From: Deferribacteres bacterium
GTDB lineage: Bacteria > Nitrospirota > Thermodesulfovibrionia > UBA6902
Length of the DNA: 7,135 bases
Assembly (NCBI GenBank): GCA_013152795.1
Contig: JAADFS010000092.1
Span: forward strand, 1 to 7,135
Direction: 5' to 3'
The notes under the pieces are model-generated. The model was not told where the DNA came from. It saw only the letters and a program-made list of their open reading frames with translations, and did not search any database. The position numbers and the translations under genes are program-made. Shown here in pieces: positions 1 to 5,926 of this stretch (position 1 is its first letter; each line of letters begins with the position of its first letter).

Positions 1-314
1 AGGGTATGCCTGTCCATGCCCTGCTCCTGAAGGGCCTTTTCAACCACATTCTGCGTCGCAATGCCCGCGTGGTCCGTCCCGGGCAGCCACAGGGTGTTGA
101 AACCGGACATCCTCTTCCACCGGATCATTATGTCCTGCAGGGTGATATCAAGGGCATGGCCTATATGCAGGGAGCCGGTGACATTGGGCGGTGGGATAAC
201 TATACAGTAAGGGGGTTTGTCGCTCCGGGCCTCGGCCCTGAAATATTCCTTCTCAAGCCAGAAGGCGTACCATTTTTTTTCTGATTCACCGGGATTGTAT
301 CTCTTGTCAAGCAT
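1..314 (-). CDS. valS: Valyl-tRNA synthetase, N-terminal part (runs off the left edge)
   Basis: ValRS charges tRNA-Val with valine in the cytoplasm, a class Ia aminoacyl-tRNA synthetase. The first 104 residues are visible, starting MLDKRYNPGESEKKWYAFW. The class I HIGH motif appears as HIGH at residues 50-53 inside PPPNVTGSLHIGHAL, followed by WLPGTDHAGIATQ at about 76-88; both stretches are hallmarks of ValRS rather than IleRS or LeuRS. The editing domain, KMSKS loop and anticodon-binding region lie outside the window. The ATG at 312-314 is the only plausible start: an in-frame stop lies 15 codons upstream (357-359) with no ATG between. A purine-rich GAGAAGG sits only three bases before it, a tight spacing. 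A candidate promoter lies about 55 bases upstream. The leader is too short for a T-box. Identity is very secure. Confidence 0.97.
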   Translation of the reverse strand, partial: MLDKRYNPGESEKKWYAFWLEKEYFRAEARSDKPPYCIVIPPPNVTGSLHIGHALDITLQDIMIRWKRMSGFNTLWLPGTDHAGIATQNVVEKALQEQGMDRHT

Positions 315-368
315 AGGCCTTCTCTTGGTAATGGTGTTTTTTGTTTGATATATCTTTCAAACCAGACT

Positions 369-398
369 ACTGTATGGCTAAACAGTGATAAATGTCAA
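369..398 (-). promoter_or_regulatory. Candidate sigma-70 promoter for valS
   Basis: On the minus strand a perfect -35 hexamer TTGACA (393-398) is followed after 18 bases by TACAGT (369-374), which matches four of six -10 consensus positions. Transcription would start near 362, giving a valS leader of about 48 bases. The -35 box sits in one arm of an inverted repeat (390-419), so it may be controlled by a bound protein. The -10 box is imperfect and no experimental data are available. Confidence 0.45.
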
Positions 399-426
399 CC
401 GGCAATAATTTTGACATTTTATTGCC
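390..426. repeat. Two overlapping inverted repeats beside the valS promoter
   Basis: Repeat A pairs AAATGTCAA (390-398) with TTGACATTT (411-419), nine perfect base pairs around a 12-base spacer. Repeat B pairs GGCAATAA (401-408) with TTATTGCC (419-426), eight perfect base pairs around a 10-base spacer. The two share bases and could not form as hairpins at the same time. The left arm of A contains the -35 hexamer of the candidate valS promoter; the right arm carries a second TTGACA facing the other way. The layout suits an operator or a pair of back-to-back -35 elements, but that is inference. Confidence 0.5.
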
Positions 427-486
427 CTTTATTTCAATATGGGTGTAAGTAATCCTTCACAGTAGCATAAAACACCACTGTTCAGA

Positions 487-514
487 GGGTGCAGTTGTCA
501 GGGTGCAGGGTGCA
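487..514. repeat. Heptanucleotide tandem array, unit GGGTGCA
   Basis: Four 7-bp units lie in register: GGGTGCA at 487-493, a diverged unit GTTGTCA at 494-500, then GGGTGCA at 501-507 and 508-514. The next two bases (GG) begin a partial fifth copy. The array lies in non-coding DNA between the aminotransferase stop and the valS promoter. No function is evident. The unit length matches that of a second array about 30 bases further on. Confidence 0.75.
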
Positions 515-544
515 GGAAAAACATAAAATTCCATTCTGTACCCT

Positions 545-590
545 GAACTCAGAACTCAGAACTCAGAACTCAGAACTTTGAACTTTGAAC
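545..590. repeat. Heptanucleotide tandem array, units GAACTCA and GAACTTT
   Basis: Four perfect copies of GAACTCA (545-572) run directly into two copies of GAACTTT (573-586) and a partial GAAC (587-590). All share the same 7-bp register, so the array has two homogenised variants of one unit. It ends 20 bases from the stop codon of the aminotransferase reading frame at 610. It contains no gene and no terminator-like hairpin. It may arise by replication slippage or be a dispersed intergenic repeat of this genome; other copies would be needed to decide. Confidence 0.85.
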
Positions 591-609
591 CCGCAACTCC
601 TCTACCCGT

Positions 610-759
610 CTATGCAACATTACGGTTTATATATTCAGCGACCTTTTTCCTGTATGCCCGGTGAAGCATGCGGGTGACCCTGCCCGGTGAATCCTCGATC
701 CTTGTATCATCCACCTCCGCCACCGGCATCACTTCCATTGTGGTGTTTGAAATAAAGAC
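610..759 (-). pseudogene. Displaced C-terminal part of the class IV aminotransferase, out of frame with its 5' part
   Basis: In the second frame the minus strand encodes VFISNTTMEVMPVAEVDD, then a typical family ending through SPGRVTRMLHRAY to a TAG at 610-612, 49 residues in all. The first stretch corresponds to the cofactor-phosphate turn of IlvE/Dat proteins (pattern TGT-AEV-PV). The 5' part ends with ALYNAR in the first frame, so the two join at the CCCGGGG run covering 759-765 on the plus strand. Removing one G, or adding two bases, restores one frame. Homologs usually have two residues between the NA and the VF, which slightly favours a two-base loss over a one-base gain. It could be a sequencing or assembly error, a real inactivating mutation, or less likely recoding. 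Confidence 0.8.
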
Positions 760-1474
760 CCCGGGCATTATAGAGTGCTTCCTTTCTGAACCTCCCTTCA
801 TTGACATCGATCCCGAGTTCTCCGGCAATATCGATAATCAGCCTCCTCGTTATACCATCCAGTATCCCGACATCCACTGCGGGGGTGCACAGGATGTCGT
901 CCTTCACAAAAAAGACGTTCGTTATGGTCCCCTCTGCAATGTAGCCCCGGTAATTGAGCATCACCGCCTCGTATGCGCCCCTGTCTATGGCCTCTCTTTT
1001 TGCAAGGATATTGTTCAGGAAGTTGAGGGACTTTATCTTCGGATCCAGTGCCCCCCTGAAATTGCGCCTGGTATTGACTACGGCGATTCCCACGCCTTTC
1101 CGGTAATACCGAGGGGGGTATTTCCTGAAGTCATTGGAGATTACTACAAAGGTGGGTTCAGGACAGAGCGCGGGGTCTAGGCCCACAGGGCCGGGGCCCC
1201 GTGAGACGGTTATCCTTATCACCGCCTCCTTCTGGCCGTTTGCCTCCATGGTACTGTAAACGGCCCTTTCTATGCCCTCCGGGCCCATGGGAATGGAAAG
1301 GCCGATCATGGATGCGGAACGGAAGAGGCGCTCGATATGTTCCCTGAACTTGAAGACAACGCCCTTATATGCCCTCAGGGTTTCATAAATCCCGTCTCCG
1401 TATAGAAACCCGTGGTCAAAGACCGAGACAAACGCCCTGTCTTCCGGAACAAGCCTGTCGTTCAGATAAATCAT
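707..1474 (-). CDS. Class IV PLP-dependent aminotransferase (branched-chain / D-amino acid type), 3' end frameshifted
   Basis: The family transfers amino groups between amino acids and 2-oxo acids using pyridoxal phosphate; members include IlvE, Dat and PabC. Visible motifs are SVFDHGFLYGDGIYE (17-31), R52 in ERLFRSA, the Schiff-base lysine K148 in PKIKSLNFLNN, and E181 in AEGTITNVF. The IKSLN form of the lysine motif points to Dat or archaeal-type IlvE rather than E. coli IlvE; the substrate cannot be fixed from sequence. As written, this frame reads on to 707 with an unnatural tail (KHHNGSDAGGGGG) after about residue 238. The expected family C-terminus lies in another frame at 610-759. The complete gene is therefore 610-1474, about 287 residues, normal for the family. 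The ATG has an in-frame TGA four codons upstream and only a weak ribosome binding site. It lies 42 bases behind the flavodiiron gene and is probably co-transcribed. Confidence 0.85.
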   Translation of the reverse strand: MIYLNDRLVPEDRAFVSVFDHGFLYGDGIYETLRAYKGVVFKFREHIERLFRSASMIGLSIPMGPEGIERAVYSTMEANGQKEAVIRITVSRGPGPVGLDPALCPEPTFVVISNDFRKYPPRYYRKGVGIAVVNTRRNFRGALDPKIKSLNFLNNILAKREAIDRGAYEAVMLNYRGYIAEGTITNVFFVKDDILCTPAVDVGILDGITRRLIIDIAGELGIDVNEGRFRKEALYNARGLYFKHHNGSDAGGGGG

Positions 1475-1516
1475 GTAGTACGTTCACTCTGCAGGCCGGT
1501 AAAAACACCGCCGGCA

Positions 1517-2734
1517 TCAATCGAAATTCTTATGGTACTCCCTGACCTTCACGGCGAAGTTCCTGCCGAACTCATAGCACGCTGACTCATCTTCCATTGA
1601 CGGCCTGTAGAGCACCTGGACGCCGGGTTCAACGGTCTCAAGCTTCATTTTCGCGAATTCCTCATATGCCTCTTTTACCGCACCCCCGCCCCATCCGTAA
1701 CTGCCGAACGCCCCCATGATCCTGTCTCTGGGGCGTAACCCCCTGAGGTGTGACAGGAATTCAGCCACGGATGGGAACAGCATGTTGTTCAGGGTGGGGC
1801 TCCCGATGAGGCAGCCCCTTGACTTCCAGAACTCCTTTATCGCCACGCTCATCGGTGTGGAACGGAGCTTTATCACCCGGCAGTCAATGCCCTCGTCCCT
1901 TATACCCTGCATTATCGGAACCGTCATGCGCTCCGTGCTGTTCCACATGGTATCGTAAATCACCGACACACCCGGATTCGCCTTGCCGCTGGCCATGTCG
2001 AGATACTTCTGTATTATGCTGCCCGGGTCCCTTCTCCAGATTATTCCATGGTCGGGGGCGATCATGTCTATTTCAAGTCCGAGTTTCTGAACCTCTTCGA
2101 GCTTTGATTTGATGAGCTGTCCGAACGGCATGAGAATATTCGCATAGTAATCGATTATGGAATCCTCCAGTTCGCAGAGCGAGGCACCCTCAGTGAATTC
2201 ATCGTCGAACCTTGCGGATGTCGCAAGATGCTGGCCGAAGGCGTCCTGCGAGAAAAGCAATTTCGCTTCCCTGACATAGGTCATCATTGAATCGGGCCAG
2301 TGGAGCATCGGGGTTTCGAGAAACGCAAGGGTATACTTGCCCGTATTGAGTGTGTCTCCTGTCTTGACGATACTGAAATTCCATTTTGACGTGTCAAAAT
2401 GCCTGTCAAGCCCTTTTTTGCCTTTGGCGGTTATATAGATGGTGGCCTCCGGCGCAAGCGACATGATCTTGTCCACACTGCTTGCATGGTCCGGTTCAAT
2501 ATGGTTTATGATCACATTTCTGATATTCGACGGGTCGGTCAGGGCCGTGATGTTTTTTACGGTATGGCGTACAAAGTCATGCTTGACCGTGTCGACAAGC
2601 GTTATCTGCTCGTCCATTATGAGATAGTTGTTGTATGTAGTACCGTTCGGAGTTACATATCCGTGGAAGTCCCTCACGGCCCAGTCGATTGCACCCACCA
2701 GATAGATATCCGGTTTTATTTCTATTGGTTTCAC
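1517..2734 (-). CDS. fprA: A-type flavodiiron protein (oxygen / nitric oxide reductase)
   Basis: Flavodiiron proteins reduce O2 to water, and/or NO to N2O, in the cytoplasm of anaerobes, taking electrons from rubredoxin, F420H2 or similar donors. The 405-residue length fits class A: a metallo-beta-lactamase-fold diiron domain (about 1-250) and a flavodoxin domain (about 255-400). All diiron ligands are present: H78, E80, D82 in NHIEPDH, H145 in MLHWPDS, D164 in SQDAFG and H229 in APDHGIIW. FMN loops are visible as YDTMWNSTERM (260-270), GSPTLNN (311-317) and GSYGWGGGA (344-352). There is no C-terminal rubredoxin, and no rubredoxin gene is in the window, so the electron donor is unknown. The start is GTG, fixed by AGGAGGG four bases upstream. 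It heads a likely two-gene transcript with the aminotransferase gene and is divergent from typA. O2 versus NO preference cannot be read from the sequence. Confidence 0.95.
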   Translation of the reverse strand: MKPIEIKPDIYLVGAIDWAVRDFHGYVTPNGTTYNNYLIMDEQITLVDTVKHDFVRHTVKNITALTDPSNIRNVIINHIEPDHASSVDKIMSLAPEATIYITAKGKKGLDRHFDTSKWNFSIVKTGDTLNTGKYTLAFLETPMLHWPDSMMTYVREAKLLFSQDAFGQHLATSARFDDEFTEGASLCELEDSIIDYYANILMPFGQLIKSKLEEVQKLGLEIDMIAPDHGIIWRRDPGSIIQKYLDMASGKANPGVSVIYDTMWNSTERMTVPIMQGIRDEGIDCRVIKLRSTPMSVAIKEFWKSRGCLIGSPTLNNMLFPSVAEFLSHLRGLRPRDRIMGAFGSYGWGGGAVKEAYEEFAKMKLETVEPGVQVLYRPSMEDESACYEFGRNFAVKVREYHKNFD

Positions 2735-2738
2735 ATTT

Positions 2739-2745
2739 CCCTCCT
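2739..2745 (-). promoter_or_regulatory. Ribosome binding site of fprA that fixes a GTG start
   Basis: AGGAGGG on the minus strand ends four bases before the GTG at 2732-2734. An ATG overlaps the GTG (2734-2736, reading ATGTGA) but is out of frame and followed at once by a stop, so the GTG is the initiation codon. The IHF gene has the same heptamer at the same spacing. Confidence 0.8.
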
Positions 2746-2763
2746 TCAGGATAAAAGTATAGA

Positions 2764-2792
2764 ATTTTACCAGGTGAGAATAATAGTTGCAA
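2764..2792 (-). promoter_or_regulatory. Sigma-70 promoter for fprA, extended -10 type
   Basis: On the minus strand TTGCAA (2787-2792) and TAAAAT (2764-2769) are separated by exactly 17 bases, and TGG directly before the -10 hexamer supplies an extended -10. Transcription would begin around 2757, leaving a leader of about 22 bases that contains the ribosome binding site. This is the best promoter match in the window. Confidence 0.6.
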
Positions 2793-2824
2793 GCAGGACT
2801 TCCGCATCCCGCCCGTTTCTGCGG

Positions 2825-2853
2825 CTGAATAATTATGTCTTATGTTGTATCAT
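2825..2853 (+). promoter_or_regulatory. Weak candidate promoter for typA
   Basis: TATCAT (2848-2853) matches five of six -10 positions. Seventeen bases upstream CTGAAT (2825-2830) is a poor -35. The predicted start point falls near 2860, inside the hairpin at 2851-2875, which would prevent the full hairpin from forming in the RNA. The real promoter may therefore lie elsewhere in the 2735-2850 divergent region. Confidence 0.2.
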
Positions 2854-2875
2854 AGGTGGGCGGCCCCGCCCTATG
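2851..2875 (+). promoter_or_regulatory. GC-rich hairpin in the typA leader
   Basis: GGGCGG (2858-2863) and CCGCCC (2866-2871) form a perfect six-pair dyad with two bases between. After a GGT bulge, CATA (2851-2854) pairs with TATG (2872-2875), extending the stem. There is no T-run after it, so it is not a typical intrinsic terminator. It ends 23 bases before the typA ATG at 2899. It could be a leader structure affecting translation or RNA stability, or a protein-binding dyad in DNA; nothing in the sequence chooses between them. Confidence 0.5.
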
Positions 2876-2898
2876 TCAGTAATGGATTACGGGATATA

Positions 2899-4713
2899 AT
2901 GAGACACGAACATCTGCGGAATATTGCGATCATTGCACATGTGGACCACGGCAAGACCACGCTCGTGGACTGTATGCTGAAACAGGCCGGCACCTTCCGT
3001 TCCACGGAAACGGTCATGGAGCGTGTAATGGACAACACGGACCTGGAGCGGGAACGGGGAATCACCATACTGGCGAAAAACACCGCCGTTGATTTCAACG
3101 GGGTAAAGATAAACATTGTCGATACCCCGGGACATGCGGATTTCGGCGGAGAAGTTGAACGGACGCTCAAGATGGTGGACGGCGTCCTGCTGCTCGTGGA
3201 CGCCTCTGAGGGCCCCCTGCCCCAGACAAGGTTCGTGCTGAAAAAGACACTGGAACTCAACCTGCCACCCATACTCGTGATCAACAAGATAGACAGGCCG
3301 GATGCCCGGATACAGGAGGTGCTGAATGAGGTCTATGACATGTTCATAGACCTTGACGCCGCTGAGGAGCAACTGGAATTCCCCATAGTTTATACAAATG
3401 CAAAAAAAGGCACGGCACAGCTCGATATACGGGATGAGCCCGGGACTCTCAGGCCGCTCTTTGATCTCATCCTGCAGACCATCCCCGCTCCCGAAGGAGA
3501 CGGCGGGGGCCCGCTGCAGATACTGATTACCAATATCGATTACAACGACTATGTGGGCAGGCTGGCCGTGGGGAGGATATTTTCAGGCACTGTGCGCACG
3601 GGCGATGCCGTGGGCGTGGCCACGGGAAACGGTGATGTATCCGCAACCCGGATCACCTCCCTTTATACGTTCAAGGGGCTCCAGCGTGTGGAGACCGCGG
3701 AGGCATCCGTGGGTGACATAATCGCCCTTGCCGGCATAGAGGGTATAAACATAGGGGATACCATCACGGATATGAAAAATCCCCGGCCACTTCCCAAGAT
3801 CAAGGTGGATGAACCGACTATTTCAATGGTCTTTTCCGTCAATACATCGCCTTTCTCAGGCAGGGAGGGGAAATTCGTCACATCAAGGCACCTGAAGGAA
3901 AGGCTCGAAAAAGAGCTTCTCTACAATGTATCAATCAGGGTGGACTTCGACAATCCCGATGCATTCAGGGTAATGGGCAGGGGCGAGCTGCAACTGGCTA
4001 TCCTGATCGAGATGATGAGGCGCGAGGGCTATGAACTGTCGGCATCCATGCCCGAGACCATTACAAAGACCAGAAACGGCGTTGTATATGAACCCATGGA
4101 ACTGCTGGTCATTGACGTGCCCGACAGGTACGCCGGTGCCGTCATCCAGCAGGCGGGTGCGAGCAGGGGAAAGATGCTCAAGATGCTGAACAACGGCCGC
4201 GGCAGGGTGAGGCTTGAGTTCAGGATACCCTCGCGCGGACTGATCGGATTCAGGTCGAGGTTTCTGACCGACACGCGGGGCACGGGGCTGCTGAACCACC
4301 TGTTTGACGGCTATGAACCGTGGCAGGGTTATATGACCAAGAGGAGCACAGGCGCGCTGGTGGCGGACAGGCCGGGGAAGGCCACACCCTATGCGCTCTT
4401 TCATTTGCAGCCGAGGGGCACCCTGTTTATAAAGGAGAACACCCGGGTTTACGAGGGAATGATCGTGGGCGAGAATTCGCGGGAAAACGACCTGAATGTC
4501 AACATCACGAAGGAAAAGAAGCTCACCAATATCAGGGCTGCGGCCTCGGACGAGGCGCTCCAACTGATACCGGTGAAGACCCTCAGCCTGGAAGAGGCAA
4601 TAGAGTTTATCAGAGAAGATGAACTGGTGGAAATAACGCCGCTGTCCATACGTCTGAGGAAAAAGGTGCTGGCCGCCAATATGCGGCCCACGGTGAACAA
4701 GGAAAAAAGTTAG
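2899..4713 (+). CDS. typA: Translational GTPase TypA/BipA
   Basis: TypA/BipA is an EF-G/LepA-like GTPase that binds the ribosome and supports 50S assembly and translation under cold or other stress. All G motifs are present: P-loop AHVDHGKT (13-20), switch I region RERGITI (51-57), DTPGHADF (75-82) and NKID (129-132). Domain II follows (about 200-290), then the EF-G-like domains with NTSPFSGREGKFVTSR and GRGELQLAILIEMMRREG. The family-specific C-terminal domain holds IPSRGLIGFRS and KKLTNIRAAASDEA. The start at 2899 (MRHEHLRNIAIIAHVD) matches the family N-terminus and gives 604 residues, the usual length. An in-frame ATG at 2842 would add 19 residues encoded across the leader hairpin and is unlikely. 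The ribosome binding site is weak (GGG, five bases upstream). It converges on the IHF gene across 14 bases. Confidence 0.96.
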   Translation: MRHEHLRNIAIIAHVDHGKTTLVDCMLKQAGTFRSTETVMERVMDNTDLERERGITILAKNTAVDFNGVKINIVDTPGHADFGGEVERTLKMVDGVLLLVDASEGPLPQTRFVLKKTLELNLPPILVINKIDRPDARIQEVLNEVYDMFIDLDAAEEQLEFPIVYTNAKKGTAQLDIRDEPGTLRPLFDLILQTIPAPEGDGGGPLQILITNIDYNDYVGRLAVGRIFSGTVRTGDAVGVATGNGDVSATRITSLYTFKGLQRVETAEASVGDIIALAGIEGINIGDTITDMKNPRPLPKIKVDEPTISMVFSVNTSPFSGREGKFVTSRHLKERLEKELLYNVSIRVDFDNPDAFRVMGRGELQLAILIEMMRREGYELSASMPETITKTRNGVVYEPMELLVIDVPDRYAGAVIQQAGASRGKMLKMLNNGRGRVRLEFRIPSRGLIGFRSRFLTDTRGTGLLNHLFDGYEPWQGYMTKRSTGALVADRPGKATPYALFHLQPRGTLFIKENTRVYEGMIVGENSRENDLNVNITKEKKLTNIRAAASDEALQLIPVKTLSLEEAIEFIREDELVEITPLSIRLRKKVLAANMRPTVNKEKS

Positions 4714-4727
4714 AGGTCACACAGTGC

Positions 4728-5012
4728 TCAGATATCCCTGTTTACCATCTCCCTGAGTTCCTTACCGACTTTGAAGTACGGTACTTTCTTGGGGGGAACA
4801 TCAACACTCTCGCCGGTCTTGGGGTTTCTGGCCTTCCGTGCCTTTCTGCTGCGGAGCCTGAAATTTCCGAACCCCCTTATCTCTACCTTTCCGCCCTTTG
4901 CAAGGGCCTCCTTGATGCTCTCAAAGATGGTCTCTATTATGACTTCGGTCTGTTTTTTCGACAGGCCGTCCACTTTCTCGGCTATTTTTTCAATAAGAAC
5001 AGATTTTGTCAT
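4728..5012 (-). CDS. ihfB: Integration host factor beta / HU-family DNA-binding protein
   Basis: This 94-residue protein of the DNABII family bends DNA as a dimer and helps organise the nucleoid, recombination and promoters. The sequence has the two N-terminal helices (MTKSVLIEKIAEKV and following), the GGKVEIRGFGNF turn (40-51), a basic beta-arm with the RNPKTG signature (62-67) whose proline P64 intercalates into DNA, and the closing VPYFKVGKELRE (77-88). The MTKS start and the VPYFKVGKELRE end favour IHF-beta over HU, but the two are hard to separate in non-enteric bacteria and no alpha subunit is in view. The ATG has AGGAGGG four bases upstream. It follows sppA by 55 bases and rpsA before that; the rpsA-ihfB neighbourhood is also known in E. 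coli, where sppA is absent from the pair. Confidence 0.92.
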   Translation of the reverse strand: MTKSVLIEKIAEKVDGLSKKQTEVIIETIFESIKEALAKGGKVEIRGFGNFRLRSRKARKARNPKTGESVDVPPKKVPYFKVGKELREMVNRDI

Positions 5013-5016
5013 AAAT

Positions 5017-5023
5017 CCCTCCT
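5017..5023 (-). promoter_or_regulatory. Strong ribosome binding site of the IHF gene
   Basis: AGGAGGG on the minus strand lies four bases before the ATG at 5010-5012, a near-consensus site. It is much stronger than that of the preceding sppA, which suggests more IHF than SppA is made from a shared transcript. Confidence 0.75.
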
Positions 5024-5067
5024 ATGATAAATAATTTGACCGTTTCAGAATTTGTTTGTCCGGCCGG

Positions 5068-5916
5068 TTACAACGCAAGTATGTACTTCAGCCTGATGCC
5101 GGGGAAGACCCTGTTTATCAGCCTTTCCGGCAGCTCTCCCCTGAGCAGATCGAAAAAGCTGAACTTTTCTTTTTTCTCAACCACCGATGGTTCGCCTTTA
5201 ATACCGCTGAGCGAGCCTGCCAGCATTACTGCATCATGGAGATTCCCCAGTTCATCCACAAGCCCTAATTCCCTTGCCATCCTGCCTGTGAAAATCCGTC
5301 CGTCCGCAAGTTTCTTGACGTCTTCAAACTTCATGCCCCTTGCCTCTGAAACCGCCCTGATGAACTGCTCGTGCACGTCGTCGAGGACCGACTGGAGGAT
5401 CCTTCTCTCTTCAGGTGTCATGGACTTGAAGACAGAGGCCATGTCCTTGTGTTTGCCGCTCTTTATAACCTCTGTCTCTATCCCCACCTTTTCCATCAGC
5501 CCCTTGACATTAGGTATCTCCATGATCACCCCGATAGAGCCGGTCAGGGTTCCGGCGTTTGCCACTATCTTGTCGGCGGGCGCCGAGATATAATAGCCGC
5601 CGGAGGCTGCCACCGATCCCATTGAGACAACGACCTTTTTCTTCTTCTTTATCTTGAGAATCTCTTCGTATATCTCCTGCGAGGGCGCCACGGCGCCGCC
5701 CGGGCTGTCCACCCTGAGAACAATGGCCTTTACTGAATTGTCTTTTGAATAGCCCTTTAATTCCTCGATTACGCTGCCTGAATCTATAATCACGCCCGTC
5801 ACCCGCACTATCGCGACTTTTTCACCGAGGGGGACAGTGCGCGTAAAGGTCAGCATAAGGCTGATCAACACCACGATCACAAAGATTACCGCAAAGAAGA
5901 TCAGGACTCTTTTCAT
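5068..5916 (-). CDS. sppA: Signal peptide peptidase SppA, short (36K) type
   Basis: SppA is a membrane-bound serine protease of family S49 that degrades cleaved signal peptides and other short membrane-associated peptides. The 282-residue protein begins with one basic-flanked hydrophobic segment (about 4-24, MKRVLIFFAVIFVIVVLI), serving as an uncleaved anchor. The protease domain shows the RVDSPGGAV motif (68-76), the nucleophile S105 in SVAASGGYY, and the general-base lysine K157 in KSGKHKDM; the 52-residue gap between them is the same as between the catalytic pair of B. subtilis SppA as I recall it. One S49 domain is present, as in Gram-positive and many delta-proteobacterial enzymes, rather than the tandem form of E. 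coli. It starts 10 bases after the rpsA stop, and with only a poor ribosome binding site may be translationally coupled. Confidence 0.94.
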   Translation of the reverse strand: MKRVLIFFAVIFVIVVLISLMLTFTRTVPLGEKVAIVRVTGVIIDSGSVIEELKGYSKDNSVKAIVLRVDSPGGAVAPSQEIYEEILKIKKKKKVVVSMGSVAASGGYYISAPADKIVANAGTLTGSIGVIMEIPNVKGLMEKVGIETEVIKSGKHKDMASVFKSMTPEERRILQSVLDDVHEQFIRAVSEARGMKFEDVKKLADGRIFTGRMARELGLVDELGNLHDAVMLAGSLSGIKGEPSVVEKKEKFSFFDLLRGELPERLINRVFPGIRLKYILAL

Positions 5917-5926
5917 TAGATCATCA

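Noticed and set aside
315..480. T-box or other tRNA-sensing leader upstream of valS.
   Set aside because: The predicted leader is only about 48 bases and no T-box consensus or specifier stem is visible; the organism does not look like a Firmicute.
381..482. AACAGTG (381-387) and CACTGTT (476-482) as a long-range inverted repeat.
   Set aside because: Seven bases nearly 90 bases apart is within chance expectation and does not flank any element.
487..590. CRISPR-like array from the short repeats upstream of valS.
   Set aside because: Units are 7 bp and directly tandem without spacers; no cas gene is present.
668..1180. A 170-codon plus-strand open frame opposite the aminotransferase gene.
   Set aside because: It is antisense to a clearly conserved coding sequence, has no recognisable motif, and is explained by codon structure of the true gene.
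1475..1516. Terminator between fprA and the aminotransferase gene (GCCGG and CCGGC flanking a T-rich loop on the minus strand).
   Set aside because: The stem is only five pairs, the T-run is in the loop, not after the stem, and the 42-base gap fits co-transcription.
2842..2898. A 19-residue upstream extension of TypA from an in-frame ATG at 2842.
   Set aside because: The extension crosses the GC-rich dyad, has no ribosome binding site, and the family N-terminus begins at the ATG at 2899.
3931..4563. A 210-codon minus-strand open frame opposite typA.
   Set aside because: It mirrors typA codons, is rich in Arg, Pro and His as typical for shadow frames of GC-rich genes, and lacks any family motif or ribosome binding site.
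4714..4760. Minus-strand terminator after the IHF gene using the six-T run inside the end of typA.
   Set aside because: The only stem before it is about three pairs (GAG/CTC), too weak for an intrinsic terminator.
5060..5067. CCGGCCGG palindrome directly behind the sppA stop codon.
   Set aside because: An eight-base palindrome in a GC-rich genome is expected by chance, and there is no loop or T-run to make it a terminator.
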